From NCBI RefSeq assembly GCF_000718305.1, contig NZ_JOFQ01000033.1, forward strand, positions 1-51,649: a stretch of DNA of 51,649 nucleotides. The letters run 5' to 3'. Made by a program: the position numbers and the translations under genes. Shown in pieces: positions 43,266 to 51,649 of the stretch. Each line of letters starts with the position of its first letter. Position 1 is the stretch's first letter. This DNA is from Streptomyces niger. GTDB lineage: Bacteria; Actinomycetota; Actinomycetes; Streptomycetales; Streptomycetaceae. A model generated the notes under the pieces. That model did not search any database, had not been told where the DNA came from, and saw nothing but the letters and a program-made list of their open reading frames with translations.

Positions 43266-43622
43266 CGCCCGTGGGGGTGGCCCCAGGAGAAGGCAGAGAA
43301 GACCGGCAAGGTCGAGAAGGTCGATAAAACCGTCAAGAGCGGCCACGCCGGCGAGCACGGTGGCCACGGCGCTGCCGCGGCGGCGACACCGGGCGGACTC
43401 CAGGTCTCCGAACGCGGCTATTCGCTCGCCCTGCGGACCCCGGAGGTGTCGTTCACCGCGACCGCCCCCAGCAAGGGCGCCTACCGCCTCTTCCTGGACT
43501 TCCAGCACGGGGGCAAGGTGCGTACGGCGGCCTTCACGGTCCACACGAACGGCTCTCCGGCGAAGGGCAAGGACGGCGTCGCCGGGCACGACGAGGAGCC
43601 GGCGGGCGCCCACACCCACTGA
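43266..43622 (+). pseudogene. Remnant of a copper-linked secreted protein gene
   Basis: The frame ends at 43622 and gives KTVKSGHAGEHGGHGAAAAA, GGLQVSERGYSLALRTPEVS, then GAYRLFLDFQHGGKVRTAAF with a His-containing tail (AGAHTH). GGLxxSERGYSL and YRLFLDFQHGGKVRTAAFTV are the two ends of a Streptomyces extracytoplasmic copper-associated protein; the middle is missing between them. No start codon with a ribosome binding site is found in frame after the operator, and the nearest good GTG (43258) is in another frame. Probably a deleted, frameshifted gene once controlled by the 43232-43248 box. Confidence 0.55.
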
Positions 43623-43739
43623 GGGGCGTGATCACCGACGGACGTCCGCCGTCGGTAGGTGAACCAGGGAGGTAACCCGGTGAGCAACGGAACAGGGCGG
43701 ATGAGGCGGGCCCCTCGCGCACGTGCGCTTGCGGAGTTC

Positions 43740-43797
<58 letters not shown>

Positions 43798-43989
43798 ATC
43801 GGTGCGCCGGGTGGGGGCCGGCCGTTGCGGTCGCCCCGCCTGGCCACCAGGGGTTGACTTCTCCGCGACCCCGGGGCAGGGGTTGTGCCTGCTCAAGATC
43901 CGCAGCCCGGGTCCGGGCTGTTCCGTCGGTGTGAAAGGGTGGCCGGGCGGCGGAACCAGCAGGGTTTGCCCGCCGGGGGAAGGAGAACT

Positions 43990-44811
43990 GTGAGCACTGG
44001 CCAGGTCCGCACCATGGTGAGCCTGATGGCTCAGGGAGCACCGGTCCACATCACCAGCATGTGGGCGACCGCGGGCAAGTTGACGCGCTTGGCGCACCTC
44101 GGGGAGCTCTTCGGCTACCAATACGCGGATGCCCGGTATGTGAGCGGTGGCACCCAACTCCTCATGGTGCCCGACCTGCAGCCACAGGCGCAGCAGCGAG
44201 CCCAGCAGTCCTGGGCGCAGTTCCCGCAGGCCGCCACGGGTGGCCCGGTGCCGCCGCTGCCCGCGCAGGCCCCCGAACTCCTCAGAACGCAGATCGACTT
44301 CGACCTGACGGGCCGGCACCACGAGAAGCGCCGGGCGTTCGCTGCCATCCCGATCACGGTGGTCGTGCTGATCCAACTGATGCGGGACGGCGCCGACGCG
44401 GCAGTGTTCTGGGTTCCCTTCTGGGTCCTGGCGATGTGCCTCGCCGTGGGCATGATCTTCTACACCCGTAAGCGGCACACCGCGCACGAGGCCCGGCTGC
44501 AGCAGGCCGGCTATGTGCAGGTCACCGACCCGACGGGCCGAGTGCACTACGTCCCGCCGGGCAGCTCCCTCGCGGCCCTGACCACCCCGCCCGGCGCCCC
44601 CCACCCCGGCCCCGGCCGGACCCCGCCGCAGCACCAGCCCTACGCCCAGCCGTCGTACCACCAACAGCCGCAGGCCCCGCACCACCCGCAGCCGTACGGC
44701 CAACCGCAGCCGCCACAGCAGCCGTACGGCCAACCGCAGCCGCCACAGCAGCCGTACGGTCAGTCACAGCAGCCGCAGCAGCCGTACGGTCAACCGCCGC
44801 AGCAGTTCTGA
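43990..44811 (+). CDS. Two-span membrane protein with Pro/Gln-rich repeat tail
   Basis: A 273-residue protein. It has a soluble N-terminal region (STGQVRTMVSLMAQGAPVHI; WATAGKLTRLAHLGELFGYQ), then a DFDLTGRHHEKRR boundary, two membrane segments (about 120-137 AFAAIPITVVVLIQLMRDG and 140-158 VFWVPFWVLAMCLAVGMIFY), and a tail with repeats of QPYGQPQPPQ (about 215-273) ending GQPPQQF. GTG 43990 has aggag about 5 nt upstream. Repeat copies are nearly identical in DNA. No family recognised. A disordered, Tyr/Gln/Pro-rich tail suggests protein interaction or condensate behaviour. Confidence 0.75.
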   Translation: MSTGQVRTMVSLMAQGAPVHITSMWATAGKLTRLAHLGELFGYQYADARYVSGGTQLLMVPDLQPQAQQRAQQSWAQFPQAATGGPVPPLPAQAPELLRTQIDFDLTGRHHEKRRAFAAIPITVVVLIQLMRDGADAAVFWVPFWVLAMCLAVGMIFYTRKRHTAHEARLQQAGYVQVTDPTGRVHYVPPGSSLAALTTPPGAPHPGPGRTPPQHQPYAQPSYHQQPQAPHHPQPYGQPQPPQQPYGQPQPPQQPYGQSQQPQQPYGQPPQQF

Positions 44812-45008
44812 GCGGGCGGCCCCCGCCACGAAGCTCCATCGAGGTGCTGGTGTCGTGGACGAGCGTCGCTGGGGTGTGGTGCCGGGGGTGCGCCTGTTGC
44901 TCGGAGACAGTGCGGTCGTTGCCGGTAGGTGATGTCCTCGCGGACCGAGTGGGCGGCCGGCAGGCCGAGGGGCGGAACTCCGCCCCCTCCCGCATGCTCG
45001 GTGGTCGG

Positions 45009-46733
45009 TCACAGGTCGGGATGTTCCGCCGCTACGTGGTAGTGGCCTGAGTGGAACACCAGAGGGGCGCCGCCGTCGGCCTCGTACTGTTCGACTTCGC
45101 CGAGGAAGATGACGTGGTCGCCGGCGTCGAGCCGTTGCACGGTGCGGCATTGGAAACGGGCGACCGTGCCTTCCAGGAGGGGGGTGCCGGCGATGCCGGG
45201 GGTGGTGGGCAGGGCGCGGAACTTGTCGTCGGCCGGGGTGGCGAAGCGGCGGGAGAGGTGGTGCTGGTCGGCGGCCAGTACGTGGACGGCGAAGTGTGAG
45301 GCGTCGGTGAAGTCCGGGAGGCTGGGCGCGTTCTTACCGGGGCACCACAGGACGAGGGGCGGGTCCAGGGAGACGGAGGTGAAGGAGTTCGCGGTCATGC
45401 CGACGTTGCGCCCGTCGGGGGCGCGGGCCGTCACCACGGTCACGCCGGTGGCGTACTGGCCCAGCGCGCGGCGCAGTCCGCGGCTGTCGAAGCGGGCGGC
45501 GTGCCGGGCGCGCTTCTCGGCGAGGAAGCGGTGTGCCTCGGCCTCCTCGAACCACCAGCGGTAGAGGGTGCGCGGATCGTCGAATCCGGCGGCGAGGGCG
45601 CTTGCCACCGAGGGAATCTCGGCCGCCGCCGTCACGAGCTCGCGTTGGTGGGGGCTCAGGTCGGCCAGGAGGGAGTTGGTCCAGCCGACGGCCCACTGGG
45701 CCCAGCCTCGCCAGAAGCCGTCGAAGGTGCGCTGCATCCACTGCGGGGTGAATTCGCCGGTCCCGTGGCGGAGGATGGCGTCGAGGTAGTGGGCCGCGGC
45801 CTGAGCCGCGTGGTTGGGCCCCTGGCCGGCGATCGGGTCGTCGAGTACGACGGCGTCGGCCATGCCGAGGACGTGCCGGCCGGAGGCGAGGCGGGCGACG
45901 GGGTGCCGGACGGTCGGGGTGATCGCGTCACGCAACACACCGCCGTCGTCGACAAGTTGGGCGTGTCGGTAGCGCTCGTACTCGTCGGGGAAGAAGCGGC
46001 GGAGGATTTCCAGTGAGCGGGTGAGGTGGGCCTCGGGCGCGTGGATGTCGTCCCAGCAGTCCATCGGGCCGCCGGGGACGCCTGCGAAGGCCATGATGTC
46101 GCAGGGCCCCGTGGTGGTGAGGGCGGGGCAGGAGAAGTACTCGCCGACGCCGGGGACCATGCGGTAGTGGAGGGTGGCTTCCCCGTCCCGCGGCGCCGCC
46201 TCTGCGACGTACGTCAGGGCCAGCGCGCGGCGCGGCCGGTCGTACCGGGAGAGCTCGGCGTTGCGCGGGAAGAGCCGGCCCGGCTCGCCCTTGCCGGTGG
46301 AGACCACGACGAGGTCGTGCGTACGGGCGTACCGATCGAGGTCGTTGACGCCCGCCTCGTGCAGCACGATCTCGCCGCGGCCGTCCTCCGCGAACCGCTC
46401 CAGCCAGGCAGCGCACTTGACGCGCTGGTCGACGGAGTGGGCCGGCCCCTCCAGCGGCGCGCGCCAGGAGACGTGCGGAGTGCCGTGCGGGCCGACGAGG
46501 GAGAGCGCGATGCCGGTGATGTCCGGGGCCCGGCCCTCCCAGTGGTGCAGGCCGAGGGCGCGCTCGCTCTGCAGCGCGGTGTCGAACATGCACGGGCTGG
46601 ACATGACCGGGCCGCGACGTATCTCGTCGGGGCGCCGGTCGGTGACCAGGGTGACGTCATAGCCGTGCTTCTGGAGCCCCAGGGCGAGTTGGGTACCGGC
46701 CTGCCTGGCGCCGATCACCGCGATCCTTCTCAT
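45009..46733 (-). CDS. StyA2B-type styrene/indole monooxygenase fused to flavin reductase
   Basis: A 574-residue fusion. Residues 1-405 form an FAD-dependent styrene-monooxygenase-like oxygenase: IAVIGARQAGTQLALGLQKH, VMSSPCMFDTALQSERALGL, VVVSTGKGEPGRLFPRN, GPCDIMAFAGVPGGPMDCWD and DDPIAGQGPNHAAQAAAHYL. Residues 418-574 form a flavin reductase (LRRALGQYATGVTVVTARAP, GMTANSFTSVSLDPPLVLWC, GDHVIFLGEVEQYEA). Such fusions epoxidise styrene-like or indole-like aromatics and make their own reduced FAD. The FAD motif reads GARQAG rather than GAGQAG. It lies 82 nt downstream of the stand-alone homologue, the StyA1-StyA2B arrangement known from Rhodococcus. ATG 46733 has a weak site (GCAGGACC). Confidence 0.88.
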   Translation of the reverse strand: MRRIAVIGARQAGTQLALGLQKHGYDVTLVTDRRPDEIRRGPVMSSPCMFDTALQSERALGLHHWEGRAPDITGIALSLVGPHGTPHVSWRAPLEGPAHSVDQRVKCAAWLERFAEDGRGEIVLHEAGVNDLDRYARTHDLVVVSTGKGEPGRLFPRNAELSRYDRPRRALALTYVAEAAPRDGEATLHYRMVPGVGEYFSCPALTTTGPCDIMAFAGVPGGPMDCWDDIHAPEAHLTRSLEILRRFFPDEYERYRHAQLVDDGGVLRDAITPTVRHPVARLASGRHVLGMADAVVLDDPIAGQGPNHAAQAAAHYLDAILRHGTGEFTPQWMQRTFDGFWRGWAQWAVGWTNSLLADLSPHQRELVTAAAEIPSVASALAAGFDDPRTLYRWWFEEAEAHRFLAEKRARHAARFDSRGLRRALGQYATGVTVVTARAPDGRNVGMTANSFTSVSLDPPLVLWCPGKNAPSLPDFTDASHFAVHVLAADQHHLSRRFATPADDKFRALPTTPGIAGTPLLEGTVARFQCRTVQRLDAGDHVIFLGEVEQYEADGGAPLVFHSGHYHVAAEHPDL

Positions 46734-46815
46734 GGTCCTGCTGTCCTGCTGTCCTGTTGCCGTGATGTACGTACCGTTACTGACGCACCGTCAGTCTGTC
46801 GCGCCCGACGAGGGG

Positions 46816-48036
46816 TCAGGCGCTGACCTCGGCCAGGTAGCTCTGCGCGGCTGCCGGGTCCATGAACCAGTGGAAGAAGTCGCGCGGGTCGTCGAAGCCG
46901 TTGACGAAGCGGGCGGCGACACGGGAGTTGGCGCTCGCCGCACCGAAGAGCTCCAGGACGTGCTGCGGCGGGGCGCCGAGCATCGCGTTGGTCCAAGCCG
47001 TCGCGGACTGTGCGTTGTCCCAGAAACGGCCGAAGGCCAGCTCCATGAACGCGGCGTCGTACGGGCGCTCGCCGTGCTCCAGGATGGTGGCGAGGTAGGA
47101 GGCCGCACACTTCGACGCGTTGTTGGACCCCTGCCCTGTGACCGGGTCGTTGAGGACGACGACGTCGGCGAGCCCGAGCACCTGCGCGCCGGAGGGCAGC
47201 GTGGCGACGGGCTTGCGGACGGTCGGCGCGAAGCGGCCCGCGAGGGTGCCGTTCCAGTCGGTGAGCGCGACATCGGTGCAGCGCTCGGCCTCCCACGGGA
47301 CGTACGCCCGCAGCAGCTCCAGGAACTTCGCCAGCTGCTGGTCGGGGGCGAGCCCGTCGAAGCAGTCGAGCGGGCCGCCCGGGATGCCCTCGAAGAACAT
47401 GATGTCGCACGGGCCGCTGATGGTGAGGCTGGGCATGGTGAAGTACTCGCCCACACCGGGGATGACGTTGAAGCTGACGCCGGGGCGGTCGGGCAGCGGG
47501 GCCATGCCGGTGACGTACGCCAGGGCCAGCGCGCGCTGCGGAGCGTCGTACGGGGAACGCTCGGCGTCCCGCTCGAACAGCCCGGCGATCTCACCCTTGC
47601 CGGCCGCGACGATCACCAGGTCGGACTCGGCGGCGTAGCGCTCCAGGTCCTCGATGCCGGCCTCGCGGAAGTCCAGCCGGCCGCCGCGGCGCGCGAACTC
47701 GCCCATCCAGAGCGGCATCTTCACGCGCTGGTCGACGGAGCGCGCCGTGGCATCGAGGCGGGCGTCGAAGGAGAGCGCCCGGCCGCCCTGGCCGTCGGCG
47801 ATGTTCACGCCGAGCCCGGCGATGGGCGGGCAGGCGTCGCCCCAGAAGTCGAGTCCGAGGTTGCGCTCGTGGGCCAGCGCGGTGCCGAACATGGCCTGGC
47901 TGGACATGACCCGGCCCGCGCGGATCTGGTCGCCGGTGCGGTTGGACACGACGGTGATGTCGTAGCCGCGGTCGAGCAGGCCGATACCGAGCTGGAGGCC
48001 GGCCTGACCGGCTCCGACGATGGTGATCTTGCGCAT
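46816..48036 (-). CDS. StyA1-type styrene/indole monooxygenase oxygenase component
   Basis: A 406-residue FAD-dependent epoxidase: MRKITIVGAGQAGLQLGIGL, VMSSQAMFGTALAHERNLGL, VDQRVKMPLWMGEFARRGGR, GPCDIMFFEGIPGGPLDCFD and NDPVTGQGSNNASKCAASYL. It has no reductase domain, so it depends on reduced FAD from the fused partner or from another reductase (for example 49647-50189). ATG 48036 has GGAGG about 10 nt upstream. It is first in the two-gene operon and divergent from the AraC gene. The substrate is unknown; styrene catabolism genes (styC, styD) are absent, so a biosynthetic role is as likely. Confidence 0.88.
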   Translation of the reverse strand: MRKITIVGAGQAGLQLGIGLLDRGYDITVVSNRTGDQIRAGRVMSSQAMFGTALAHERNLGLDFWGDACPPIAGLGVNIADGQGGRALSFDARLDATARSVDQRVKMPLWMGEFARRGGRLDFREAGIEDLERYAAESDLVIVAAGKGEIAGLFERDAERSPYDAPQRALALAYVTGMAPLPDRPGVSFNVIPGVGEYFTMPSLTISGPCDIMFFEGIPGGPLDCFDGLAPDQQLAKFLELLRAYVPWEAERCTDVALTDWNGTLAGRFAPTVRKPVATLPSGAQVLGLADVVVLNDPVTGQGSNNASKCAASYLATILEHGERPYDAAFMELAFGRFWDNAQSATAWTNAMLGAPPQHVLELFGAASANSRVAARFVNGFDDPRDFFHWFMDPAAAQSYLAEVSA

Positions 48037-48363
48037 GAGGGGGGCCTCCGGGAGTCGGGTGATGCGTTGTCGGGTCGGGTGGAGGGCGGCTGCCCGCCGG
48101 AGGGGGGCCGGCGGGCAGCCGCGGGAAGCTGGGTCACCCGTAGGACCGGGGGAGGGGTCCCGGGCACCCGGCTGGCTGGAGGGGCGCGGCCGACTCGCCC
48201 GTGACGAGCGCAGTCCGGCCGGCACTCACTGCATCGTTGAATCCCTGGTTGCGTCTCGCGTCCGCGGCGGTCGGGTGTCAACCTTGGTACGTCATGATCA
48301 TCTGCACTATCCGGACCACGCGGGTTGCTGTCCCGATCGCGCACCTCGGCGCTGGAGGTTCAC
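48037..48363. promoter_or_regulatory. Divergent promoter region, styA1-like / araC-like
   Basis: The 327 bp between divergent starts must hold both promoters and the AraC-type binding site. A less GC-rich stretch, ACCTTGGTACGTCATGATCA then TCTGCACTATCC (about 48281-48312), is the likeliest promoter/operator area. No clear repeated operator could be fixed by eye. Confidence 0.4.
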
Positions 48364-49344
48364 ATGCCCACTGAAGAGCTGCCCCTCGCAAACCACCAGC
48401 AGTTCCACACCGCGGACATTTGGGAGGCGCGGGCCGCGGTCGGCCGCGCCTTCTGCCCGCACGACCTGCGCATCACGCAGCGCTCGGCGACGCTCGACGC
48501 CCGGCTGCACGGCGCGCCCTTCGATCGGACGGGGCTGTACTACCTCGATTACGGAACGGAAGTGCGGATCACGCCGGGCGACCTGGAGAGCTTCTTCCTC
48601 GTCCAGATCCCGCTCGCCGGCCACGCCGAGATCACCTGTGGCCGCGAGGAGATCATTTCGTCCCCCGAGCTCGCTTCCGTCCCCTCTCCGACCGGAAAGC
48701 TGGACATGCGCTGGGCTGGCGGCAATCCACAGCTGATCGTGTGGTTCGACCGAGCGTCCCTGGAATCGCACCTGGGCAGCCTGCTCGGCCGCACCGTACG
48801 CCGCCCGATCGTCTTCTCGCTGGGCATGGACCTCACCACGCCCGACTCCCGCTCCTGGCTCAACATCGTCGACCTCGTGCGCCGGGAGGCGGAGACGCCC
48901 GGCGGCATGACGAACCGGCCCATCGTGACGAAACAGCTCGAATCGCTGCTCATGACGCAGCTGTTGATGGCCCAGCCCCACAACTACACGCCGGCGCTGC
49001 TCGGCGAGCAGCCGCGCGTCGCGCCGCCCGCGGTCCGCCGCGCCATGGACGTCATCGAAGGGCACGCCGCCGAGCCGCTCACGGTCGCGGAGATCGCGGA
49101 GTACGTCGGCGTCGGCGTACGGGCCCTGCAGGAAGGCTTCCGGCGGCACCTCGACACGACACCGCTCGCGTACCTGCGCGAGGTCCGCCTGGACCGCGTA
49201 CGCAAGGAACTCCTGGCCTCCTACCCGGGCGCCACGACCGTCACCGACGTCGCCTCCCGCTGGGGCTTCTTCCACCCGGGCCGCTTCTCCCTCGCGTACC
49301 GCCAACGGTTCGGGGAGTCACCTTCGAAGACGCTGCGGTCGTAG
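48364..49344 (+). CDS. AraC-family transcription activator
   Basis: A 326-residue protein. The N-terminal ligand domain is of the AraC-binding/cupin type (about 30-215; TGLYYLDYGTEVRITPGDLE, FFLVQIPLAGHAEITCGREE). The C-terminal double HTH (about 225-326) contains PLTVAEIAEYVGVGVRALQE, GFRRHLDTTPLAYLREVRLD and VASRWGFFHPGRFSLAYRQR followed by FGESPSKTLR. ATG 48364 has gctggagg about 6 nt upstream. Its divergence from the styrene-monooxygenase-like genes suggests that it activates them in response to the aromatic substrate. Confidence 0.9.
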   Translation: MPTEELPLANHQQFHTADIWEARAAVGRAFCPHDLRITQRSATLDARLHGAPFDRTGLYYLDYGTEVRITPGDLESFFLVQIPLAGHAEITCGREEIISSPELASVPSPTGKLDMRWAGGNPQLIVWFDRASLESHLGSLLGRTVRRPIVFSLGMDLTTPDSRSWLNIVDLVRREAETPGGMTNRPIVTKQLESLLMTQLLMAQPHNYTPALLGEQPRVAPPAVRRAMDVIEGHAAEPLTVAEIAEYVGVGVRALQEGFRRHLDTTPLAYLREVRLDRVRKELLASYPGATTVTDVASRWGFFHPGRFSLAYRQRFGESPSKTLRS

Positions 49345-49646
49345 GAGGAGGCGGGACGCAGCTCCGCTGCGCCGCCGTCGGCGGTCGGCCGGGCGTCCGC
49401 TCCCCGTCTGAACAGGCCTGTTCGCCTGCGGCGCGCCGCGGTCGGCGCAGGGGAAGAAGACTCCCAGCGCACGCCACCTGTTGACCGACGGCGGGCTGCG
49501 GGACCGGCTTCGGTCGGTGGGCGGCACGGGAGCGGATCGCATGAGCGCGGCCGAGGGCACCGGCACTTCTCGTACGCGGCCAGGGCCGACAACTCATGCG
49601 CGATGCTGATGACTTCTTGAAGAGAAGAAAGATTGGGTGGGATCAG
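49345..49646. other. Intergenic with perfect palindrome
   Basis: About 300 bp between the AraC gene and the FMN reductase gene. It holds a perfect 14-bp palindrome, GAACAGGCCTGTTC (49410-49423), which could be an operator or part of a terminator. No gene was recognised. Confidence 0.5.
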
Positions 49647-50189
49647 ATGAAGTTTGTGGCCTTCTCCGGGAGCTTGCGGGCCAAGTCGCTCAACACCGCA
49701 GTAGCGCGTACCGCTGCCGAGCTGTGCCTGCCGCCGGTGTCGATGACGGTCTACGAGGGCCTGGGCAGCCTGCCGTTCTTCAACCAGGACGTGGAGAGCG
49801 AGTGCCCGCCGCCCGAGGTCATGGAGTTTCGGGCCCTGCTGGAATCGGCTGACGCGGTACTCATCTCCAGTCCCGAGTATGCGCACGGCACTTCGGGGGT
49901 GTTGAAGAACGGCCTGGAGTGGATCGTCGGTGGCGGGGAACTGGTGGACACACCCGTCGCCGTGGTCACCGCTTCGCCGTCGATGACGGGTGGCGACCGG
50001 GCCCAGGCCTGGGTCAAGGAGACCCTGGAGGTGATGGGCGCGAAGATCCTCCCGGAGTCGCTGCCCATCCCGCTCGCCAGCGTGAAGGTCGCGGACGGCC
50101 GGGTCACTCACGAGGAGACGCTGGAAGCCTTGAAAGATGTGCTCGCGGCCATGGCCCGGGCGGCGAAGGAGCAGGGCGCCGAGGACTGA
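49647..50189 (+). CDS. NADPH-dependent FMN reductase
   Basis: A 180-residue flavodoxin-fold reductase: MKFVAFSGSLRAKSLNTAVA (phosphate loop SGSLRxxSxN), YEGLGSLPFFNQD, and SSPEYAHGTSGVLKNGLEWI (flavin-binding). ATG 49647 has ggtggg upstream. It reduces FMN (and sometimes FAD or quinones) with NADPH. In this context it may supply reduced flavin to the stand-alone StyA1-type oxygenase, although it lies on the opposite strand, beyond the AraC gene. Confidence 0.87.
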   Translation: MKFVAFSGSLRAKSLNTAVARTAAELCLPPVSMTVYEGLGSLPFFNQDVESECPPPEVMEFRALLESADAVLISSPEYAHGTSGVLKNGLEWIVGGGELVDTPVAVVTASPSMTGGDRAQAWVKETLEVMGAKILPESLPIPLASVKVADGRVTHEETLEALKDVLAAMARAAKEQGAED

Positions 50190-50209
50190 GCGGGGCGGGA
50201 GGGAGCGGG

Positions 50210-50239
50210 CCGGGTCGGACGTCGCCACGTCCGGCCCGG
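50210..50239. terminator. Bidirectional hairpin terminator
   Basis: CCGGGTCGGACGT - cgcc - ACGTCCGGCCCGG forms a 13-bp stem with one T-G pair. It lies between the convergent FMN reductase gene (ends 50189) and the small ORF after aroC (ends 50256). Confidence 0.7.
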
Positions 50240-50255
50240 CGGCAGCAGGGGGCCG

Positions 50256-50417
50256 TCAGCGTTTGCCGATGTCCCGGAGCGGCAGTCCGCCACCCGTCAG
50301 GACCACCTTGGAGAGGGTGGTCCCCGCCAACTCCGTGAGCCGCCGGGTGCCCTCGACCCCCAGATGCTCGTATCTGCTGCGGCCACCTGCCCGGGCACCA
50401 CGCCTCGGCTCGCTCAC
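50256..50417 (-). CDS. Small ORF coupled to aroC
   Basis: A 53-residue product: [56 protein letters not shown] 50417 overlaps the aroC stop by 4 nt (GTGA). In most Streptomyces the primary aroC is followed by aroK (shikimate kinase); this ORF has no P-loop and is not aroK. No family recognised. The tight overlap and clean terminator downstream support translation, but the protein is short and may be a remnant. Confidence 0.45.
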   Translation of the reverse strand: MSEPRRGARAGGRSRYEHLGVEGTRRLTELAGTTLSKVVLTGGGLPLRDIGKR

Positions 50418-51598
50418 CGGATGGCCAGGTTGTCGAGGAAGGACTGTACGTTGCGGCGGGTCTCGGGCACGCTGTCGCCACCGAACTTCTCCGCGACGGC
50501 GTCCGCGAGGACCAGGGCCACCATGGCCTCGGCCACGATGCCGGCCGCCGGCACGGCGCACACATCCGAGCGCTGGTGATGGGCCTGCGTCGCCTCACCG
50601 GTGGACACATCCACCGTGGCCAGCGCGCGCGGCACGGTCGCGATCGGCTTCATCGCGGCCCGCACCCGCAGCAGCTCCCCGGTGGTCAGGCCGCCCTCGG
50701 TGCCGCCGGAGCGGCCGGAGGTGCGCTTGATGCCGTCCTCGGTGGCCACGATCTCATCGTGCGCCTTGGAGCCGGGCACCCGGGCCAGGTCGAAGCCGTC
50801 GCCGACCTCGACGCCCTTGATCGCCTGGATGCCCATCAAGGCACCCGCCAGCCGCGCGTCCAGGCGCCGGTCCCAGTGCACATGGCTGCCCAGCCCCACC
50901 GGCACGCCGTAGGCCAGGACCTCGACCACGCCGCCGAGCGTGTCGCCGTCCTTGTGGGCCTGATCGATCTCCGCAACCATCGCCTTCGACGCGTCCGCAT
51001 CCAGGCAGCGCACCGGGTCGGCGTCCAGCTTCGCCACATCGGAGGGCTTGGGGTGCACCCCGTACGGGGCCTTGGCCGCGGCCAGCTCCACCACATGGCT
51101 GACGATCTCGATGCCGGCCGTCTCCTTGAGGAAGGAGCGGGCCACGGCGCCCAGCGCGACACGGGCCGCGGTCTCCCGCGCCGAGGCACGCTCCAGCACC
51201 GGGCGGGCCTCGTCGAAACCGTACTTCTGCATGCCCGCCAGGTCCGCGTGGCCGGGCCGGGGGCGGGTCAGCGGGGCGTTGCGGGCCAGCTCGGCCAGCT
51301 CCGCCTCGTCGACCGGGTCGGCCGCCATGACCTTCTCCCACTTGGGCCACTCGGTGTTGCCCACCATGACCGCCACCGGCGAGCCCAGCGAGAGGCCGTG
51401 CCGGACGCCGCCGAGGAAGGTGACCTCATCCCGCTCGAATTTCATCCGGGCACCGCGGCCATAGCCGAGCCGGCGACGGGCCAGGGCGTCCGCCACCATC
51501 TCCGTGGTCACGGGGACGCCGGCCGGAAGGCCCTCCAGCGTCGCCACCAGTGCGGGGCCGTGCGACTCCCCCGCCGTCAGCCAGCGCAACCTGCTCAA
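50414..51598 (-). CDS. aroC: Chorismate synthase
   Basis: A 394-residue protein that converts 5-enolpyruvylshikimate-3-phosphate to chorismate using reduced FMN. Family motifs: [20 protein letters not shown] at the N-terminus, [57 protein letters not shown], and the C-terminal [20 protein letters not shown]. It is complete. The start is TTG 51598, overlapping the TGA of the upstream transketolase by 4 nt (TTGA), so the two are translationally coupled. Being next to transketolase rather than aroK/aroB suggests an extra, pathway-dedicated copy feeding chorismate-derived biosynthesis; this is inference from context. Confidence 0.93.
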   Translation of the reverse strand: MSRLRWLTAGESHGPALVATLEGLPAGVPVTTEMVADALARRRLGYGRGARMKFERDEVTFLGGVRHGLSLGSPVAVMVGNTEWPKWEKVMAADPVDEAELAELARNAPLTRPRPGHADLAGMQKYGFDEARPVLERASARETAARVALGAVARSFLKETAGIEIVSHVVELAAAKAPYGVHPKPSDVAKLDADPVRCLDADASKAMVAEIDQAHKDGDTLGGVVEVLAYGVPVGLGSHVHWDRRLDARLAGALMGIQAIKGVEVGDGFDLARVPGSKAHDEIVATEDGIKRTSGRSGGTEGGLTTGELLRVRAAMKPIATVPRALATVDVSTGEATQAHHQRSDVCAVPAAGIVAEAMVALVLADAVAEKFGGDSVPETRRNVQSFLDNLAIR

Positions 51599-51649
51599 CC
51601 GCCGAAGTGCTCCAGCGACACGATGCGGCCGGCGTCGCCGACGTACTTG
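51595..51649 (-). CDS. Transketolase, C-terminal end (runs off the window)
   Basis: Only the last 17 codons are inside the window: [17 protein letters not shown] and stop. [15 protein letters not shown] is the conserved end of the transketolase C-terminal domain; usual transketolases continue some 20 residues past this point, so the end is short. The stop overlaps the aroC TTG start. Transketolase supplies erythrose-4-phosphate for the shikimate pathway, so coupling to aroC makes metabolic sense. Confidence 0.7.
   Translation of the reverse strand, partial: KYVGDAGRIVSLEHFGG

Noticed and set aside
46732..48204. 490-codon plus-strand frame over the StyA1-like gene
   Set aside because: Antisense shadow; the flavoprotein motifs are on the minus strand.

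Overview
The window is chromosomal DNA from a Streptomyces-type actinomycete. GC and third-position GC are very high, GTG and TTG starts are common, and there is a SapB-like ram cluster, WXG100-like and Rhs proteins, several STAND/NLR-type ATPases and a DUF397 gene. It reads as an accessory, conflict-rich region joined to a morphogen cluster, a copper operon and the edge of an aromatic-metabolism cluster.

Layout. 1-2.9 kb: the 3' end of a polymorphic toxin gene (PD-(D/E)XK-like tip) with an Imm49-type immunity gene. 3.2-15.8 kb: three adjacent signalling modules that carry short RHIM/BASS-like (amyloid-type) motifs. Module A is an XRE-HTH protein (6037-6669) plus an NB-ARC/TPR protein (3209-5908). 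Module B is an NB-ARC/TPR protein (7609-10023) plus a small BELL-like protein (10187-10570). Module C is an operon of a NrtR-like Nudix regulator, a purine-nucleosidase-fold protein with an internal motif, and a membrane protein whose motif-bearing N-terminus is cut off by an in-frame TAG. A separate four-helix membrane protein lies downstream. 15.9-17.8 kb: decayed genes (Old Yellow Enzyme, serine recombinase). 18.2-25.5 kb: a large Rhs toxin with a nuclease tip, a DUF1963 putative immunity gene, two small secretion-associated genes and a 96-bp relic of an Imm49 gene.

25.6-32.4 kb: ramC-ramS-ramA-ramB for a class III lanthipeptide like SapB/AmfS; no ramR-type regulator is in the window. 32.9-40.1 kb: a gene broken by a 10-bp duplication and a 1-bp loss, a PadR regulator with an FAD monooxygenase, an M56 membrane peptidase with a small partner, and a DUF418 membrane protein. 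40.2-43.6 kb: copZ-copA with a truncated csoR and CsoR-type operators. 44-51.6 kb: a Pro/Gln-tailed membrane protein, a StyA1/StyA2B-type flavin monooxygenase pair with a divergent AraC regulator and an FMN reductase, then a coupled transketolase-aroC-small ORF string that runs off the right edge.

The strongest candidate for something new is the 3.2-15.8 kb block. Three different effector types (XRE-HTH, BELL-like, nucleosidase/membrane protein) lie side by side and share prion-like motif logic. The RHIM-like tetrad shared by the HTH protein and its neighbouring NLR is the clearest signal.
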